From Peptococcaceae bacterium (GTDB taxonomy: Bacteria > Bacillota > Desulfitobacteriia > Desulfitobacteriales > Syntrophobotulaceae): 64,000 nt of DNA. The notes beneath the pieces were generated by a model. It had not been told where the DNA came from and did not search any database. It worked only from the letters and a program-made list of their open reading frames with translations. Positions 8,335 to 16,668 of the stretch are shown piece after piece. The stretch covers positions 1 through 64,000 of the forward strand of contig WRJI01000001.1 in NCBI GenBank assembly GCA_009778595.1. The letters are read 5' to 3'. The stretch's first letter is position 1. Every line of letters begins with the position of its first letter. A program made the translations under genes and the position numbers.

Positions 8335-8921
8335 TTACGGACACCTATTATTCAAATGACGAGCTTGATCACCTCAATATTAAGAAGAGGGGAACCAATC
8401 TCAGAATAAGCCGGAAAGCCAGCCTCTACGATGGCGGAAATATGGAGTTTGGGAACAACGTCCGAATTGATGATTTCTGTGTTTTAAGCGGCAAGCTTGT
8501 TTTTGGAAGTCATGTGCATATAGCCTGTTTTTGTTTTCTGGCCGGAGGTGATGAGGGGATCACTTTTAACGATTTTTCGGGATTTGCTTACCGGGTAACC
8601 GCCTTTACGCGATCCGATGATTACAGCGGAGAGACCCTGACCAACCCAACCATCCCGGAACACTATAGACATAAAACCACGAAGAAATGTATTTACGTGA
8701 AGAAACATGCTATCGTTGGCGCCGGATCCGTTATTATGCCCGGCGCACATCTTGAAGAGGGCGTATCTGTGGGAGCCCTTTCCTTGATAACGAAACCAAC
8801 CGAGGCTTGGGGCATTTACGTGGGCATTCCGGCTAAGAGAACCGGGACACGAAAAACCTTCCTGCTGGAACAGGAGAGGGAATTCCTCAGTTGTGGTAAC
8901 CCGAACAAAGGAGGTCCCTGA
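8331..8921 (+). CDS. Hexapeptide-repeat acyltransferase, probable amino-sugar N-acetyltransferase
   Basis: A 196-residue left-handed beta-helix protein. Imperfect hexads run through residues 25-80 and 125-165 (for example NNVRIDDFCVLSG and GAGSVIMPGAHLEEGVSVGA), ending with the usual VGIPAKR cap. Immediately behind wecE, it most likely acetylates the 4-amino group of dTDP-4-amino-4,6-dideoxygalactose to give dTDP-Fuc4NAc. In enteric bacteria this step is done by the unrelated GNAT enzyme WecD, so this would be a substitution by a different fold. The ATG at 8331 is chosen because AGGAGG (8317-8322) lies 8 nt upstream; the ATG at 8325 is only 2 nt from it. The gene overlaps the wecE stop by 4 nt. 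Confidence 0.75.
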   Translation: MITDTYYSNDELDHLNIKKRGTNLRISRKASLYDGGNMEFGNNVRIDDFCVLSGKLVFGSHVHIACFCFLAGGDEGITFNDFSGFAYRVTAFTRSDDYSGETLTNPTIPEHYRHKTTKKCIYVKKHAIVGAGSVIMPGAHLEEGVSVGALSLITKPTEAWGIYVGIPAKRTGTRKTFLLEQEREFLSCGNPNKGGP

Positions 8922-8927
8922 ACGGAA

Positions 8928-9893
8928 ATGAGACTGGTTTCGATTGTTATCCCCTGCTATTGTTCTGAAGACAGCCTGCCTGTGGTTGTCGCTGATATCG
9001 CCGCAACATTCGCGCAGCGTGAAGGTTTCGATTATGAAGTTATTCTGGTCAATGATTGTTCGCCGGATCATGTTTTGGCTGTCGCCATAAGGTTGGCCGC
9101 GCAGAACCCACGTATCAAGGTTCTTGATTTGTCAAAGAATTTTGGTCAACATTCCGCGATTATGGCGGGGTTTCGCCATGTCTCAGGTGATATTGTGGTG
9201 GGAATGGATGACGACGGACAAACGCCGCCTCAGCAGATTTTTCGGTTGGTTGACCGCCTTAATACCGACTGTGACCTTGTTTTCGCCAAATACGAGAACA
9301 AGAAGCATTCTTTCTTTCGTAATATTGGGAGCTACGCCAACGAACTCATGTTGCGTGCTTTGCTGAAGAAGCCCAAGCACCTGATATTAATGAGCTATTT
9401 CGCCTGCAAACGGTTTGTGGTTGAAGAAGCTGTCCGTTACAAGAACCCTTACCCCTATATCAGCGGTCTTCTTCTCCGCGCCACCAACAAGATCGCGAAT
9501 GTGAGCGTTGATCATCAGGCAAGAGCCCTGGGGAAATCAACTTACACCCTCAGGAAGCTCCTGTCCCTCTGGCTGAACGGGTTTACCGCCTTCTCCGTGT
9601 TGCCCCTTCGTATCGCCACGATTATGGGTATGGTCAGTTCGCTGTTGGGGTTCATATATGGCGTCATTACAATTATCCGCAAGCTGGTCAACAACGCTGT
9701 CCCCATGGGCTATTCTTCCACAATGGCGGCCCTGTTGCTCATTGGCGGTCTTATCCTCATGATGCTTGGCGTCATCGGGGAGTACCTGGGGCGGATCTAT
9801 ATTAGCATGAACAACTCGCCTCAGTACGTCGTTCGGGAAACGGTCAACATCGAAAAGGATTCCGAGGAAAGGGATCCCCAGCGGGAGATCTAA
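8928..9893 (+). CDS. Undecaprenyl-phosphate glycosyltransferase, GT2 (ArnC/GtrB-like)
   Basis: A 321-residue GT2 enzyme. The GT-A domain opens with LVSIVIPCYCSEDSLP, the metal-binding stretch GMDDDGQTP lies near residue 90, and two C-terminal membrane helices (about 225-250 and 262-290) are followed by a short tail. This is the DPM1/GtrB/ArnC plan: the enzyme transfers a sugar from a nucleotide donor to undecaprenyl phosphate on the cytoplasmic face. AAAGGAGGT lies 12 nt upstream of the ATG. The upstream genes make a dTDP-amino sugar and the two following genes look like an UndP-sugar flippase, so the likely product is UndP-Fuc4NAc. The donor specificity is inferred from context only. Confidence 0.85.
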   Translation: MRLVSIVIPCYCSEDSLPVVVADIAATFAQREGFDYEVILVNDCSPDHVLAVAIRLAAQNPRIKVLDLSKNFGQHSAIMAGFRHVSGDIVVGMDDDGQTPPQQIFRLVDRLNTDCDLVFAKYENKKHSFFRNIGSYANELMLRALLKKPKHLILMSYFACKRFVVEEAVRYKNPYPYISGLLLRATNKIANVSVDHQARALGKSTYTLRKLLSLWLNGFTAFSVLPLRIATIMGMVSSLLGFIYGVITIIRKLVNNAVPMGYSSTMAALLLIGGLILMMLGVIGEYLGRIYISMNNSPQYVVRETVNIEKDSEERDPQREI

Positions 9894-9905
9894 CTGACAG
9901 GAGAT

Positions 9906-10277
9906 ATGGGAATCATGCCGGATGAGATCAAGATCACAATTCCCCCAAAGCTCACATCATACATTTTTCTGCACGGACTGTTCCTGCTTTATTCTTTTGC
10001 AGGGGTCTTTTTCAAACAAGCTTCCGGAACAACGACTTTGCCGGGTTTCGTAGCCTACGCCGGAACAGCCTTTGTCTTGCTGTTCCTCTACGCGATTCTT
10101 TGGCAACAAGCCCTTAAGAGGATTCCCCTGTCCGCGGCTTTTGCCAACAAAGGCGTTGTGGTGTTGTGGGGTATGTTTTGGGGGTATTTGATCTTTCGGG
10201 AGCAAATCTCTTTGCCTATGTTGATGGGCGCAGCCTTTATCTGCGTCGGGATAGTGTTGGTGACCCGCGATGGATAA
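9906..10277 (+). CDS. Small EamA/SMR-type membrane protein (ArnE-like flippase subunit)
   Basis: A 123-residue protein with four hydrophobic segments, the first near residues 17-36 and the last ending in CVGIVLVTRDG. It resembles half-size EamA transporters such as ArnE. Motifs include LKRIPLSAAFANKGVVVLWG, typical of these half-units. Two starts are possible: ATG 9906 lies only 2 nt from AGGAG (9899-9903), and ATG 9915 lies 11 nt from it. The 3' end overlaps the next gene by 8 nt, which suggests translational coupling and equal synthesis, as expected for an ArnE/ArnF-type heterodimer moving UndP-sugar across the membrane. Confidence 0.72.
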   Translation: MGIMPDEIKITIPPKLTSYIFLHGLFLLYSFAGVFFKQASGTTTLPGFVAYAGTAFVLLFLYAILWQQALKRIPLSAAFANKGVVVLWGMFWGYLIFREQISLPMLMGAAFICVGIVLVTRDG

Positions 10278-10617
10278 TCTTGGCTATCTCTTTCTCTTCC
10301 TTGCCGGTGTTTTCATTTCCGCCGTTTCTCAGATCCTGCTCAAACAGAGCGCTAATAAGGTTCATTCTACAAGGCTGAGAGAGTATTTGAACTTTCGTGT
10401 GCTTTTCGCGTATGTCCTGTTTTTCGGGGCGGCTCTCATCTCTATCCTCGCATACACGCGTATCGCCCTTTCTCTGGGAGCGGTACTGGAATCCGCCGGG
10501 TATATCTTCGTTCTGGGCATGAGTGTCTCGATCCTGAAAGAAAAGCTATCCGGTACCAAAATTGCCGGCATGATCCTCATTATGACCGGCATTGTGTTGG
10601 TTTCTGTGTTTCGATAG
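10270..10617 (+). CDS. Small EamA/SMR-type membrane protein (ArnF-like flippase subunit)
   Basis: A 115-residue four-helix protein. Features are the motif SQILLKQSANK after the first helix, which is the SMR/EamA signature around the first membrane segment, ALSLGAVLESAGYIFV and the C-terminal GMILIMTGIVLVSVFR. It overlaps the previous small membrane protein by 8 nt and is probably its obligate partner. The pair lies directly behind a GtrB/ArnC-like enzyme, where lipid-linked sugar flippases usually sit. Multidrug efflux is the alternative for isolated SMR pairs, but the operon argues against it. Confidence 0.72.
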   Translation: MDNLGYLFLFLAGVFISAVSQILLKQSANKVHSTRLREYLNFRVLFAYVLFFGAALISILAYTRIALSLGAVLESAGYIFVLGMSVSILKEKLSGTKIAGMILIMTGIVLVSVFR

Positions 10618-10667
10618 TCTGGCGAAGGCCTGTCAGCAAAGATCAGTCCACGAAGATAGGAGGCACA

Positions 10668-11561
10668 ATGCGCACACATAACATGAAAGCCATTATTCTC
10701 GCCGGTGGTCAAGGTTCCCGCCTTTTCCCCGCCACCTTTGCCGTTTCGAAACAACTCCTGCCTATATATGACAAACCCATGATCTATTATCCTCTGTCAG
10801 TGGTCATGTTGGCGGATATCCGGGAGGTTCTGTTGATTTCAACCCCTCGGGACATAGGCCAATATCAGCTTTTGTTGGGCGACGGATCTCAATGGGGCCT
10901 GTCTGTAACTTATTGCGTCCAGGAGCATCCGGGAGGCCTTGCGCAAGCGTATCTTCTTGGCGAACAATTCATTGGAAATGATGATGTTTGTCTTGTGTTA
11001 GGCGACAATGTGTTTTATGGGATGGGCATGAGTTCCCTTCTCGCTCAGGCCCGGGAATATCTCCGGCATGAAGAAGGAGGCGTCATCTGCGCCTACCCTG
11101 TGTCAGACGCGACAAGTTTTGGGGTTGTCGAATTTGACGCCGTCGGCGAAGTCCTCTCACTTGAAGAAAAACCGGCCCATCCCAGAAGCCGATTTGCTGT
11201 CCCGGGCCTCTATTTCCACGACCATTCGGTCTGTGCCGTCGCCAAAAGCATTAAGCCAAGCGCCCGGGGAGAACTGGAAATCACAGCCGTGAACAACGAG
11301 TTCCTCCGCCAAGGCAGGCTGAAAGCCATCAACCTGGGGCGTGGTATGGCCTGGCTGGACACCGGTACCCCGACAGGTCTCCTGAACGCCTCCCAATTCG
11401 TTGAAGCTGTCCAAAGCCGTCAGGGCCTTTACATTGCTTGTCTGGAGGAGATCGCGTATAATAAGGGCTGGATCGACAGGGAAGCTCTGCTACGGTTGGG
11501 CGATATGATGAAGGCGACAGAATACGGACAATACGTGTTGTCACTGGGAGTTAGGGCATGA
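10668..11561 (+). CDS. rmlA: Glucose-1-phosphate thymidylyltransferase
   Basis: A 297-residue nucleotidyltransferase that makes dTDP-glucose from dTTP and glucose-1-phosphate. The N-terminal signature KAIILAGGQGSRLFPAT, then SKQLLPIYDKPMIYYPLS, the metal-site motif VLGDNVFYG and the C-terminal AWLDTGTP are all in place. Length matches RmlA (about 290). AGGAGG lies 6 nt before the ATG at 10668; a second in-frame ATG at 10683 is closer to the usual N-terminus. The stop overlaps the rmlB start (ATGA), so the two are coupled. Confidence 0.96.
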   Translation: MRTHNMKAIILAGGQGSRLFPATFAVSKQLLPIYDKPMIYYPLSVVMLADIREVLLISTPRDIGQYQLLLGDGSQWGLSVTYCVQEHPGGLAQAYLLGEQFIGNDDVCLVLGDNVFYGMGMSSLLAQAREYLRHEEGGVICAYPVSDATSFGVVEFDAVGEVLSLEEKPAHPRSRFAVPGLYFHDHSVCAVAKSIKPSARGELEITAVNNEFLRQGRLKAINLGRGMAWLDTGTPTGLLNASQFVEAVQSRQGLYIACLEEIAYNKGWIDREALLRLGDMMKATEYGQYVLSLGVRA

Positions 11562-12601
11562 GAACTGTTTTGGTAACAGGAGGGGCTGGATTCATCGGGT
11601 CGTGTTTTGTCCGGAAACTCGCAGGATCCGGCTTATATCGGATTATTAATCTGGATCTCCTGACCTACGCAGGAAACTTGGACAACCTGAAATCTGTGGA
11701 GAAACATCCCAACTATCATTTTGTCAAAGGTGATATTGGCGATCGTCTTCTGCTTGATCGGTTGTTTGCGGAATACGAGATTGATTCTGTGGTTAATTTT
11801 GCGGCAGAAAGCCATGTGGATCGCAGTATTGAAGACCCGGCGTCCTTCATCCGAACAAACGTTATGGGAACCCAGGCTCTTCTGGATACGGCCATCAAAA
11901 ACTGGAAGCTGTGCACGGACAAATCTTCCAGGGCCTATAGACCCGGGGTCAAATTCTTACAGGTTTCCACTGATGAAGTCTATGGGGCTCTCGGGCCAAC
12001 CGGGCTGTTCACGGAAGAATCGCCCCCCGCTCCTAACAGCCCTTATTCCGCGTCAAAGGCTGCGGCTGATTTGTTGGCGCGGGCTTATGCCCATACCTAT
12101 GGAATCCCGCTCAACATAACACGATGCTCCAACAATTACGGTCCTTATCAGTTTCCGGAAAAACTGATTCCCTTGATGATCAATAACAGTCTCCACAACA
12201 CACCTTTGCCGGTTTATGGAGACGGGCTTCAGATCCGTGACTGGCTTCATGTTGAAGATCACTGCAACGCTATCGCTGAAGTCTTGGAGCGGGGTCGGGT
12301 GGGCGAGATCTATAACATAGGCGGCAACTGCGAGCGCGCTAACCTTGACATCGTGAAAACAATCTTGAGAATTCTGGATAAGCCGGAAAGTTTGATTTCT
12401 CATGTTAAGGATAGACCCGGACATGACCGGAGATATGCCATTGATAACACAAAAATAACGACAGAGCTTGAATGGCGACCGGCCTATACATTTGATGCCG
12501 GTTTGAGGGATACTGTGGAATGGTATCTGGACAACACGGCGTGGTTGGAACGCATAACCAGCGGGGAGTATATGGATTATTATGGGAAAACATACGGATA
12601 A
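11558..12601 (+). CDS. rmlB: dTDP-glucose 4,6-dehydratase
   Basis: A 347-residue extended short-chain dehydrogenase/reductase. It has the NAD-binding VTGGAGFIGSCFVR, the block NFAAESHVDRSIEDP, the STDEVYG motif with the catalytic Thr-Asp-Glu triad and the YSASKA motif with the active-site Tyr and Lys. It converts dTDP-glucose to dTDP-4-keto-6-deoxyglucose, the WecE substrate. RmlC and RmlD are absent here, so the pathway probably branches to the amino sugar rather than to rhamnose. Its 3' end overlaps the next gene by 20 nt. Confidence 0.96.
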   Translation: MRTVLVTGGAGFIGSCFVRKLAGSGLYRIINLDLLTYAGNLDNLKSVEKHPNYHFVKGDIGDRLLLDRLFAEYEIDSVVNFAAESHVDRSIEDPASFIRTNVMGTQALLDTAIKNWKLCTDKSSRAYRPGVKFLQVSTDEVYGALGPTGLFTEESPPAPNSPYSASKAAADLLARAYAHTYGIPLNITRCSNNYGPYQFPEKLIPLMINNSLHNTPLPVYGDGLQIRDWLHVEDHCNAIAEVLERGRVGEIYNIGGNCERANLDIVKTILRILDKPESLISHVKDRPGHDRRYAIDNTKITTELEWRPAYTFDAGLRDTVEWYLDNTAWLERITSGEYMDYYGKTYG

Positions 12602-14462
12602 AGCTGCCTTTGCGGGAACCTTGGTTTTATACGGTATCGTGATCGCTTGTTTATGGAACCGCCTGGGTTATGGCGTAGAAATCTCCGATGAGGCCTATTA
12701 TATAGCTGACGGATACATAATTGCCAACGGCTCGATTCCCTTTACGAACAATTGGATGTTGTCATCGGCGGCGGCATTATTGTATGCCCCTTTGATTAAG
12801 GCATACACGACTTTAACCGGTTCGACGGAAGGCATCTTTCTCTTTATGCGTCAAGGGTTTCTGGTTTTTAAGGTTCTCTTCGCGGGTGTTCTTGTCTGGT
12901 TATTTCACAGAAGATTCCCCATTATGCTGTCCCTGCTGCTACCTTTGCCCTATCTGGCCCTGAGTCTGTACAGCCTTGATAATTTCTCATACAATACCCT
13001 TTCCTTCTCCTTGCTGCTCATGAGTTGCGTCTTGTTGTATCTGGCATTATGTGAGGAAGAGAAGTCTAGCCGCGCCCTATCATTAATTGCCGGTATTGTT
13101 ATGGCTCTGACGGTTCTGACTCATGCCATGCAACTGTTCACAACGATTTATGTCTTTGTTCTGTTGCTGATAATTGAACGAATACGGTTTAAGACCCTGT
13201 TCCGCTCGGGGCTGTTTGTCTCAGGAGGTCTCCTGACAGGACTTATCATCATGGTTTATATCTCCGTTCTGTCAGGGGGTATCGTTCCCGTGCTGGAGGG
13301 AATAGGCCACATGTTGTCGGCGCCATACTGGTATATCAGGGATGTGGGATTGGCCTACAATCTGGAGATTCTCAAGGAAGGTGTGAGGGTGGGTTTCCGT
13401 GAATTCGTCTTTCGCGGGGTATTGGTCTTTGGCGGGCTGTTGCTGCTATATTCTGTTGGGAAGAGGTTATGCCGGGGTGTTCCGGATCAGGATGGCCTCC
13501 ATCGAGATGGCCCCCATCGAGATGGCCTCCATCGAGATGGTGCCTATCGGCAATACCGGGATATGAAATCCCTCTACATCGTAACCTTATTCTTAACGCA
13601 ACTTATCTTCCTGGTTCTTAGTATGCGACTCCATTCAGATATGGCTTTGATCATGAACATCAATGTTTGTTACATGTATATCATGGCGCTGCTTCTGTTG
13701 GCCACCAAATGGACCCATCATCTTCTTCTGGTCTTGACGGTATTTTCTCCGTTTCTATTAAATTATTTATTGTATATCCCTTTTAACTATTCCGGGATAC
13801 ACGGCAGGGGCTATATCCTCTTTCCCGGCATCCTGGTATCCTTTGTCCTGATGTATCACGCCCTGAAAGATATCCCCTGGCCGGTATGTCTCTCATCTCT
13901 CCGGAAGTCCATTGTCCCCTGTCTTTGCGTTGTGATCTTGAGCGGGACTGTCGCCATAGCTTTCTTAACAGGATATTACAGCTATGTTTATAGAGACGCG
14001 CCCTTGTCCGAACTGACATATCAAATGGAAAAAGGTGTCTACAAGGGCCTGTATACGGTGGAGGAACGCGGGAAAGCCATCATTTATCTCGAAGAGGAGA
14101 TCCGGAATGCGACGACCGCGCAGGACACAGTTCTGTTTATGGATCAGATGCCGGCAGCTTATTTAATGACCGTGTCTGAGTTTTGTGCTCCGTCAACTTG
14201 GGATATCTTGAACTACAGTTATGCGGTGCGTGGCGAACTTGACCCCGGCTATGATTCTATGGACGATGCTCTTTTGCAAGCCTATTTCGGAGTTTCCGGC
14301 AAGGAGCCAACCAAGATTATATATATACATAACAATGAACGCCTTGACCATCTTAGCTTGGACAACGATGGTTATCGCTTCAACCAATATGTTGAGGAGC
14401 ATTATGTGAAGTCTTACGTCAACGACGAGGCGTTATTTGGTCTTGTTGTGTTTGAGAAATGA
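12582..14462 (+). CDS. Second GT-C type integral membrane glycosyltransferase
   Basis: A 626-residue polytopic protein with about ten hydrophobic segments and a soluble C-terminal domain from about residue 470. The first outer loop contains VEISDEAYYIADG, the acidic pair expected of GT-C enzymes, matching VESDEAD in the gene at 5469. Between helices near residue 304-323 lies an in-frame 15-bp repeat encoding DG-H-R units (13492-13551). The ATG is inside the end of rmlB. It is the last gene of the pathway operon and probably transfers the flipped lipid-linked sugar onto an outer-surface polymer, or loads a different acceptor from the enzyme at 5469. Confidence 0.72.
   Translation: MGKHTDKAAFAGTLVLYGIVIACLWNRLGYGVEISDEAYYIADGYIIANGSIPFTNNWMLSSAAALLYAPLIKAYTTLTGSTEGIFLFMRQGFLVFKVLFAGVLVWLFHRRFPIMLSLLLPLPYLALSLYSLDNFSYNTLSFSLLLMSCVLLYLALCEEEKSSRALSLIAGIVMALTVLTHAMQLFTTIYVFVLLLIIERIRFKTLFRSGLFVSGGLLTGLIIMVYISVLSGGIVPVLEGIGHMLSAPYWYIRDVGLAYNLEILKEGVRVGFREFVFRGVLVFGGLLLLYSVGKRLCRGVPDQDGLHRDGPHRDGLHRDGAYRQYRDMKSLYIVTLFLTQLIFLVLSMRLHSDMALIMNINVCYMYIMALLLLATKWTHHLLLVLTVFSPFLLNYLLYIPFNYSGIHGRGYILFPGILVSFVLMYHALKDIPWPVCLSSLRKSIVPCLCVVILSGTVAIAFLTGYYSYVYRDAPLSELTYQMEKGVYKGLYTVEERGKAIIYLEEEIRNATTAQDTVLFMDQMPAAYLMTVSEFCAPSTWDILNYSYAVRGELDPGYDSMDDALLQAYFGVSGKEPTKIIYIHNNERLDHLSLDNDGYRFNQYVEEHYVKSYVNDEALFGLVVFEK
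13492..13551 (+). repeat. 15-bp in-frame tandem repeat in the GT-C gene
   Basis: Four units based on GATGGCCTCCATCGA follow each other (starting at 13492, 13507, 13522 and 13537), the last one diverged. They encode Asp-Gly-x-His-Arg repeats in a loop between membrane helices. Length is a multiple of three, so the frame is kept. Confidence 0.85.
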
Positions 14463-14476
14463 TTTCCATATTTTTC

Positions 14477-14505
14477 TTGACAAGGTATTATTCTCATCAT
14501 ATAAT
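14477..14505 (+). promoter_or_regulatory. Consensus sigma-A promoter, TTGACA-17-TATAAT
   Basis: A perfect TTGACA (14477-14482) and TATAAT (14500-14505) with 17-bp spacer lie just after the second GT-C gene. This is one of the strongest promoter matches in the window and marks the start of a new transcription unit for the methyltransferase. The predicted start of transcription is near 14512. Confidence 0.88.
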
Positions 14506-14543
14506 AATTCATGGGCCAATTTCTAAGGACGGATGGGATTATT

Positions 14544-15233
14544 ATGTTGGAAAAGAAAGTGCTATCTGATATTGTTGAATGGGATATCTATACGTGGAGT
14601 AAGGGTATCCTCTACTGGGATGCGACACTTGGCCCCATATTAGAGAATCCCAGCAAGAAAAAGGTATTGGATCTGGGAGCCCGAAACGGTGGGACTTCCC
14701 TGTTTTTCGCCTTGAAAGGTCTCAATTGCACCTGTTCAGATATCCACGAGCCTTCTGAGCAGGCCAAGACTCTCCATAAGCGATATGGGGTCTCAGATCT
14801 GGTTCGCTACGAATGTGTTGATTGCACCAACATTGATTTCCCAGATAATACTTTTGACATCGTCGCTTTCAAATCTGTCATGGGCAGTGTCGGCGCCAAC
14901 AACAACTTTGATAACATCGAGAAGGCCTTTGATGAAATCTATCGCGTCTTGAAACCCGGCGGTGTTTTGCTGTTTTGCGAAAACCTGCAGGGAGCTTTTC
15001 TTCATATGTTTCTGCGCAAGAGATTCATTAGGTGGTCAAGAACTTGGAATTACCTCACTCTCGATTATATGAATCAATCGATGGGACGGTTTTCTGAGCA
15101 CAGCCTCCACACTTATGGTTTTTTGAACTGCATGATCAAAGATAACTCAGCCATCAATTGGTTTGATAGCAGACTGTGCCGGAGACTCAAACCTCAGAAC
15201 CAGTATATGTGCTATGGGCACGCACAAAAGTGA
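14544..15233 (+). CDS. Class I SAM-dependent methyltransferase
   Basis: A 229-residue protein with the Rossmann methyltransferase motifs: KVLDLGARNGGTSLFFALKG (motif I, about residues 38-57), CTCSDIHEP (motif II), NTFDIVAFKSVMGS (motif IV) and LKPGGVLLFCENL (motif VI). The substrate cannot be read from sequence; its place before the polymerase and Wzz genes suggests a sugar or polysaccharide end modification. The ATG at 14544 is preferred because the promoter -10 ends at 14505; an ATG at 14511 would lie on the first transcribed base. The ribosome site for 14544 is weak (AAGGACGGA, about 12 nt away). Confidence 0.85.
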   Translation: MLEKKVLSDIVEWDIYTWSKGILYWDATLGPILENPSKKKVLDLGARNGGTSLFFALKGLNCTCSDIHEPSEQAKTLHKRYGVSDLVRYECVDCTNIDFPDNTFDIVAFKSVMGSVGANNNFDNIEKAFDEIYRVLKPGGVLLFCENLQGAFLHMFLRKRFIRWSRTWNYLTLDYMNQSMGRFSEHSLHTYGFLNCMIKDNSAINWFDSRLCRRLKPQNQYMCYGHAQK

Positions 15234-15263
15234 AATCATAGATGCGATGAATGACGAACCCAT

Positions 15264-15292
15264 TTGATTTTTTTACGTCTTCATGCTATTCT
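15264..15292 (+). promoter_or_regulatory. Probable sigma-A promoter, TTGATT-17-TATTCT
   Basis: TTGATT (15264-15269) and TATTCT (15287-15292) with a 17-bp spacer lie about 50 bp before the polymerase/ligase gene. Four to five consensus positions match in each box. It would give the polymerase, Wzz, deacetylase and acyltransferase genes their own transcript. Confidence 0.55.
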
Positions 15293-15343
15293 AAGAGCAT
15301 ATCTTATATACCGTCGAAACAAAGTGAGCATTAACAAACTAAC

Positions 15344-16666
15344 ATGACCAATAATATCAAAGAATCTGATGTCAATACGAATCCTGTTAGCCATATTCGC
15401 CCCTCACTGAAGGGGCTTTTATGCAAAGTACTTACTGACAACGAAAAGATTGTCATCGCCCTGCTTTTCCTTCTGTATATGCCATTTATCGCAAAAGTCC
15501 CCCAATCGATTTGGAGTGCTTTCTTTCTTCCTGGATCCGGCGTAATACTTCTGGTGGCAATCGGTGTTGGTCTTCTCTTTGCTTTACCCGGCCTCAGCAT
15601 AGCAATTAACAGACATTTCGTTCTATTGCTTTCGCTAGCCTCCATGTTTACACTATTATGTATCGTTTCATTCGTTCTCTCTCCGGAAATCAAGGCCTCA
15701 TTACTCCTGGAAACTACGCTACGATTTATAATATTCGGCGCCTTAGCCCTTGTGCTAATTTATAGTATTGATGACTTCGATATATTCTGGAAATATCTTA
15801 TACGGAGTAGCTATATCGTCTCTTTCTGCGGATTTTTCTATTATTTATCATCCCTTTTCTATGCCGATACTTATTCAATGCCCTTTTCTTACGCTTTAAT
15901 TATCCCGATGGTTGTTCTGTCTATTAATTTTATGAAATCGCATAACTGGTATGATGCTGTAACAATCCTCTTTTTGCTGCTTATGGTTTTCGCTCGTGGA
16001 TCTCGTGGTGCCTTGGTCGTCCTATTTGCTGCAGCCGCTCTATTCATGTTCAACTGGATATTCCACGAGTTGAATAAAAAAGTCCGCAAACCAATATTCA
16101 TCGGCATCGTAGCTTCCCTAGTGTCTGCCTTGTCGCTTCTGATCGTCAACTTACAGAGCGTATTGCCACTAACTGGTCGCTTGCTTGAAAAGATTGGCTT
16201 GGGAGGTCGCACAATAACCTTGTTCAGTCAAGGAGAAATCTTTCACCTCTCTGGAAGAGAAGAAATAACAGAAAGCCTCCTCCTCGAATTAGGCAAGGAT
16301 CCCTTCGCTTTCCACGGCATCTACGGAACGGGAGTTGTGGCCGGAGATTTCATGCACATTGATATGGGCGGAATGTATGCGCACAATATTGTTCTGGAAC
16401 TCATCTTCACGTTTGGCATTGTTACGGGACTGTTTATGTTTGCGCTTGTTATCGGCATAATACTTGTTTCCTTTTTCATAGCAAGGAAGTCCTCAGAAAG
16501 GAATTTGCTTATTCTGTTCATTTCACTTGGATTGGTTCCCGCCTTCTTCTCAGATATCCTCTGGATTAATACTCCCTTCTGGGTATTAATGGCCCTCAGT
16601 TCTGTCATTATTGTTCATTGGGCCAAAAACAGAATACAAACTAAAAAGGAAGTTAAGGTGGTATAG
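15344..16666 (+). CDS. O-antigen polymerase/ligase family membrane protein (Wzy/WaaL-like)
   Basis: A 440-residue polytopic protein with about ten to twelve membrane helices. The large outer loop around residues 270-345 (GREEITESLLLE, then FHGIYGTG, and AHNIVLELIFTFG with the conserved His-Asn) is the Wzy_C domain signature. The motif RGSRGALVV before it is also typical. It would polymerise lipid-linked repeat units or ligate finished chains on the outer surface. The ribosome site is weak. It is followed directly by a Wzz-like gene, the expected chain-length partner. Confidence 0.85.
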   Translation: MTNNIKESDVNTNPVSHIRPSLKGLLCKVLTDNEKIVIALLFLLYMPFIAKVPQSIWSAFFLPGSGVILLVAIGVGLLFALPGLSIAINRHFVLLLSLASMFTLLCIVSFVLSPEIKASLLLETTLRFIIFGALALVLIYSIDDFDIFWKYLIRSSYIVSFCGFFYYLSSLFYADTYSMPFSYALIIPMVVLSINFMKSHNWYDAVTILFLLLMVFARGSRGALVVLFAAAALFMFNWIFHELNKKVRKPIFIGIVASLVSALSLLIVNLQSVLPLTGRLLEKIGLGGRTITLFSQGEIFHLSGREEITESLLLELGKDPFAFHGIYGTGVVAGDFMHIDMGGMYAHNIVLELIFTFGIVTGLFMFALVIGIILVSFFIARKSSERNLLILFISLGLVPAFFSDILWINTPFWVLMALSSVIIVHWAKNRIQTKKEVKVV

Positions 16667-16668
16667 CC

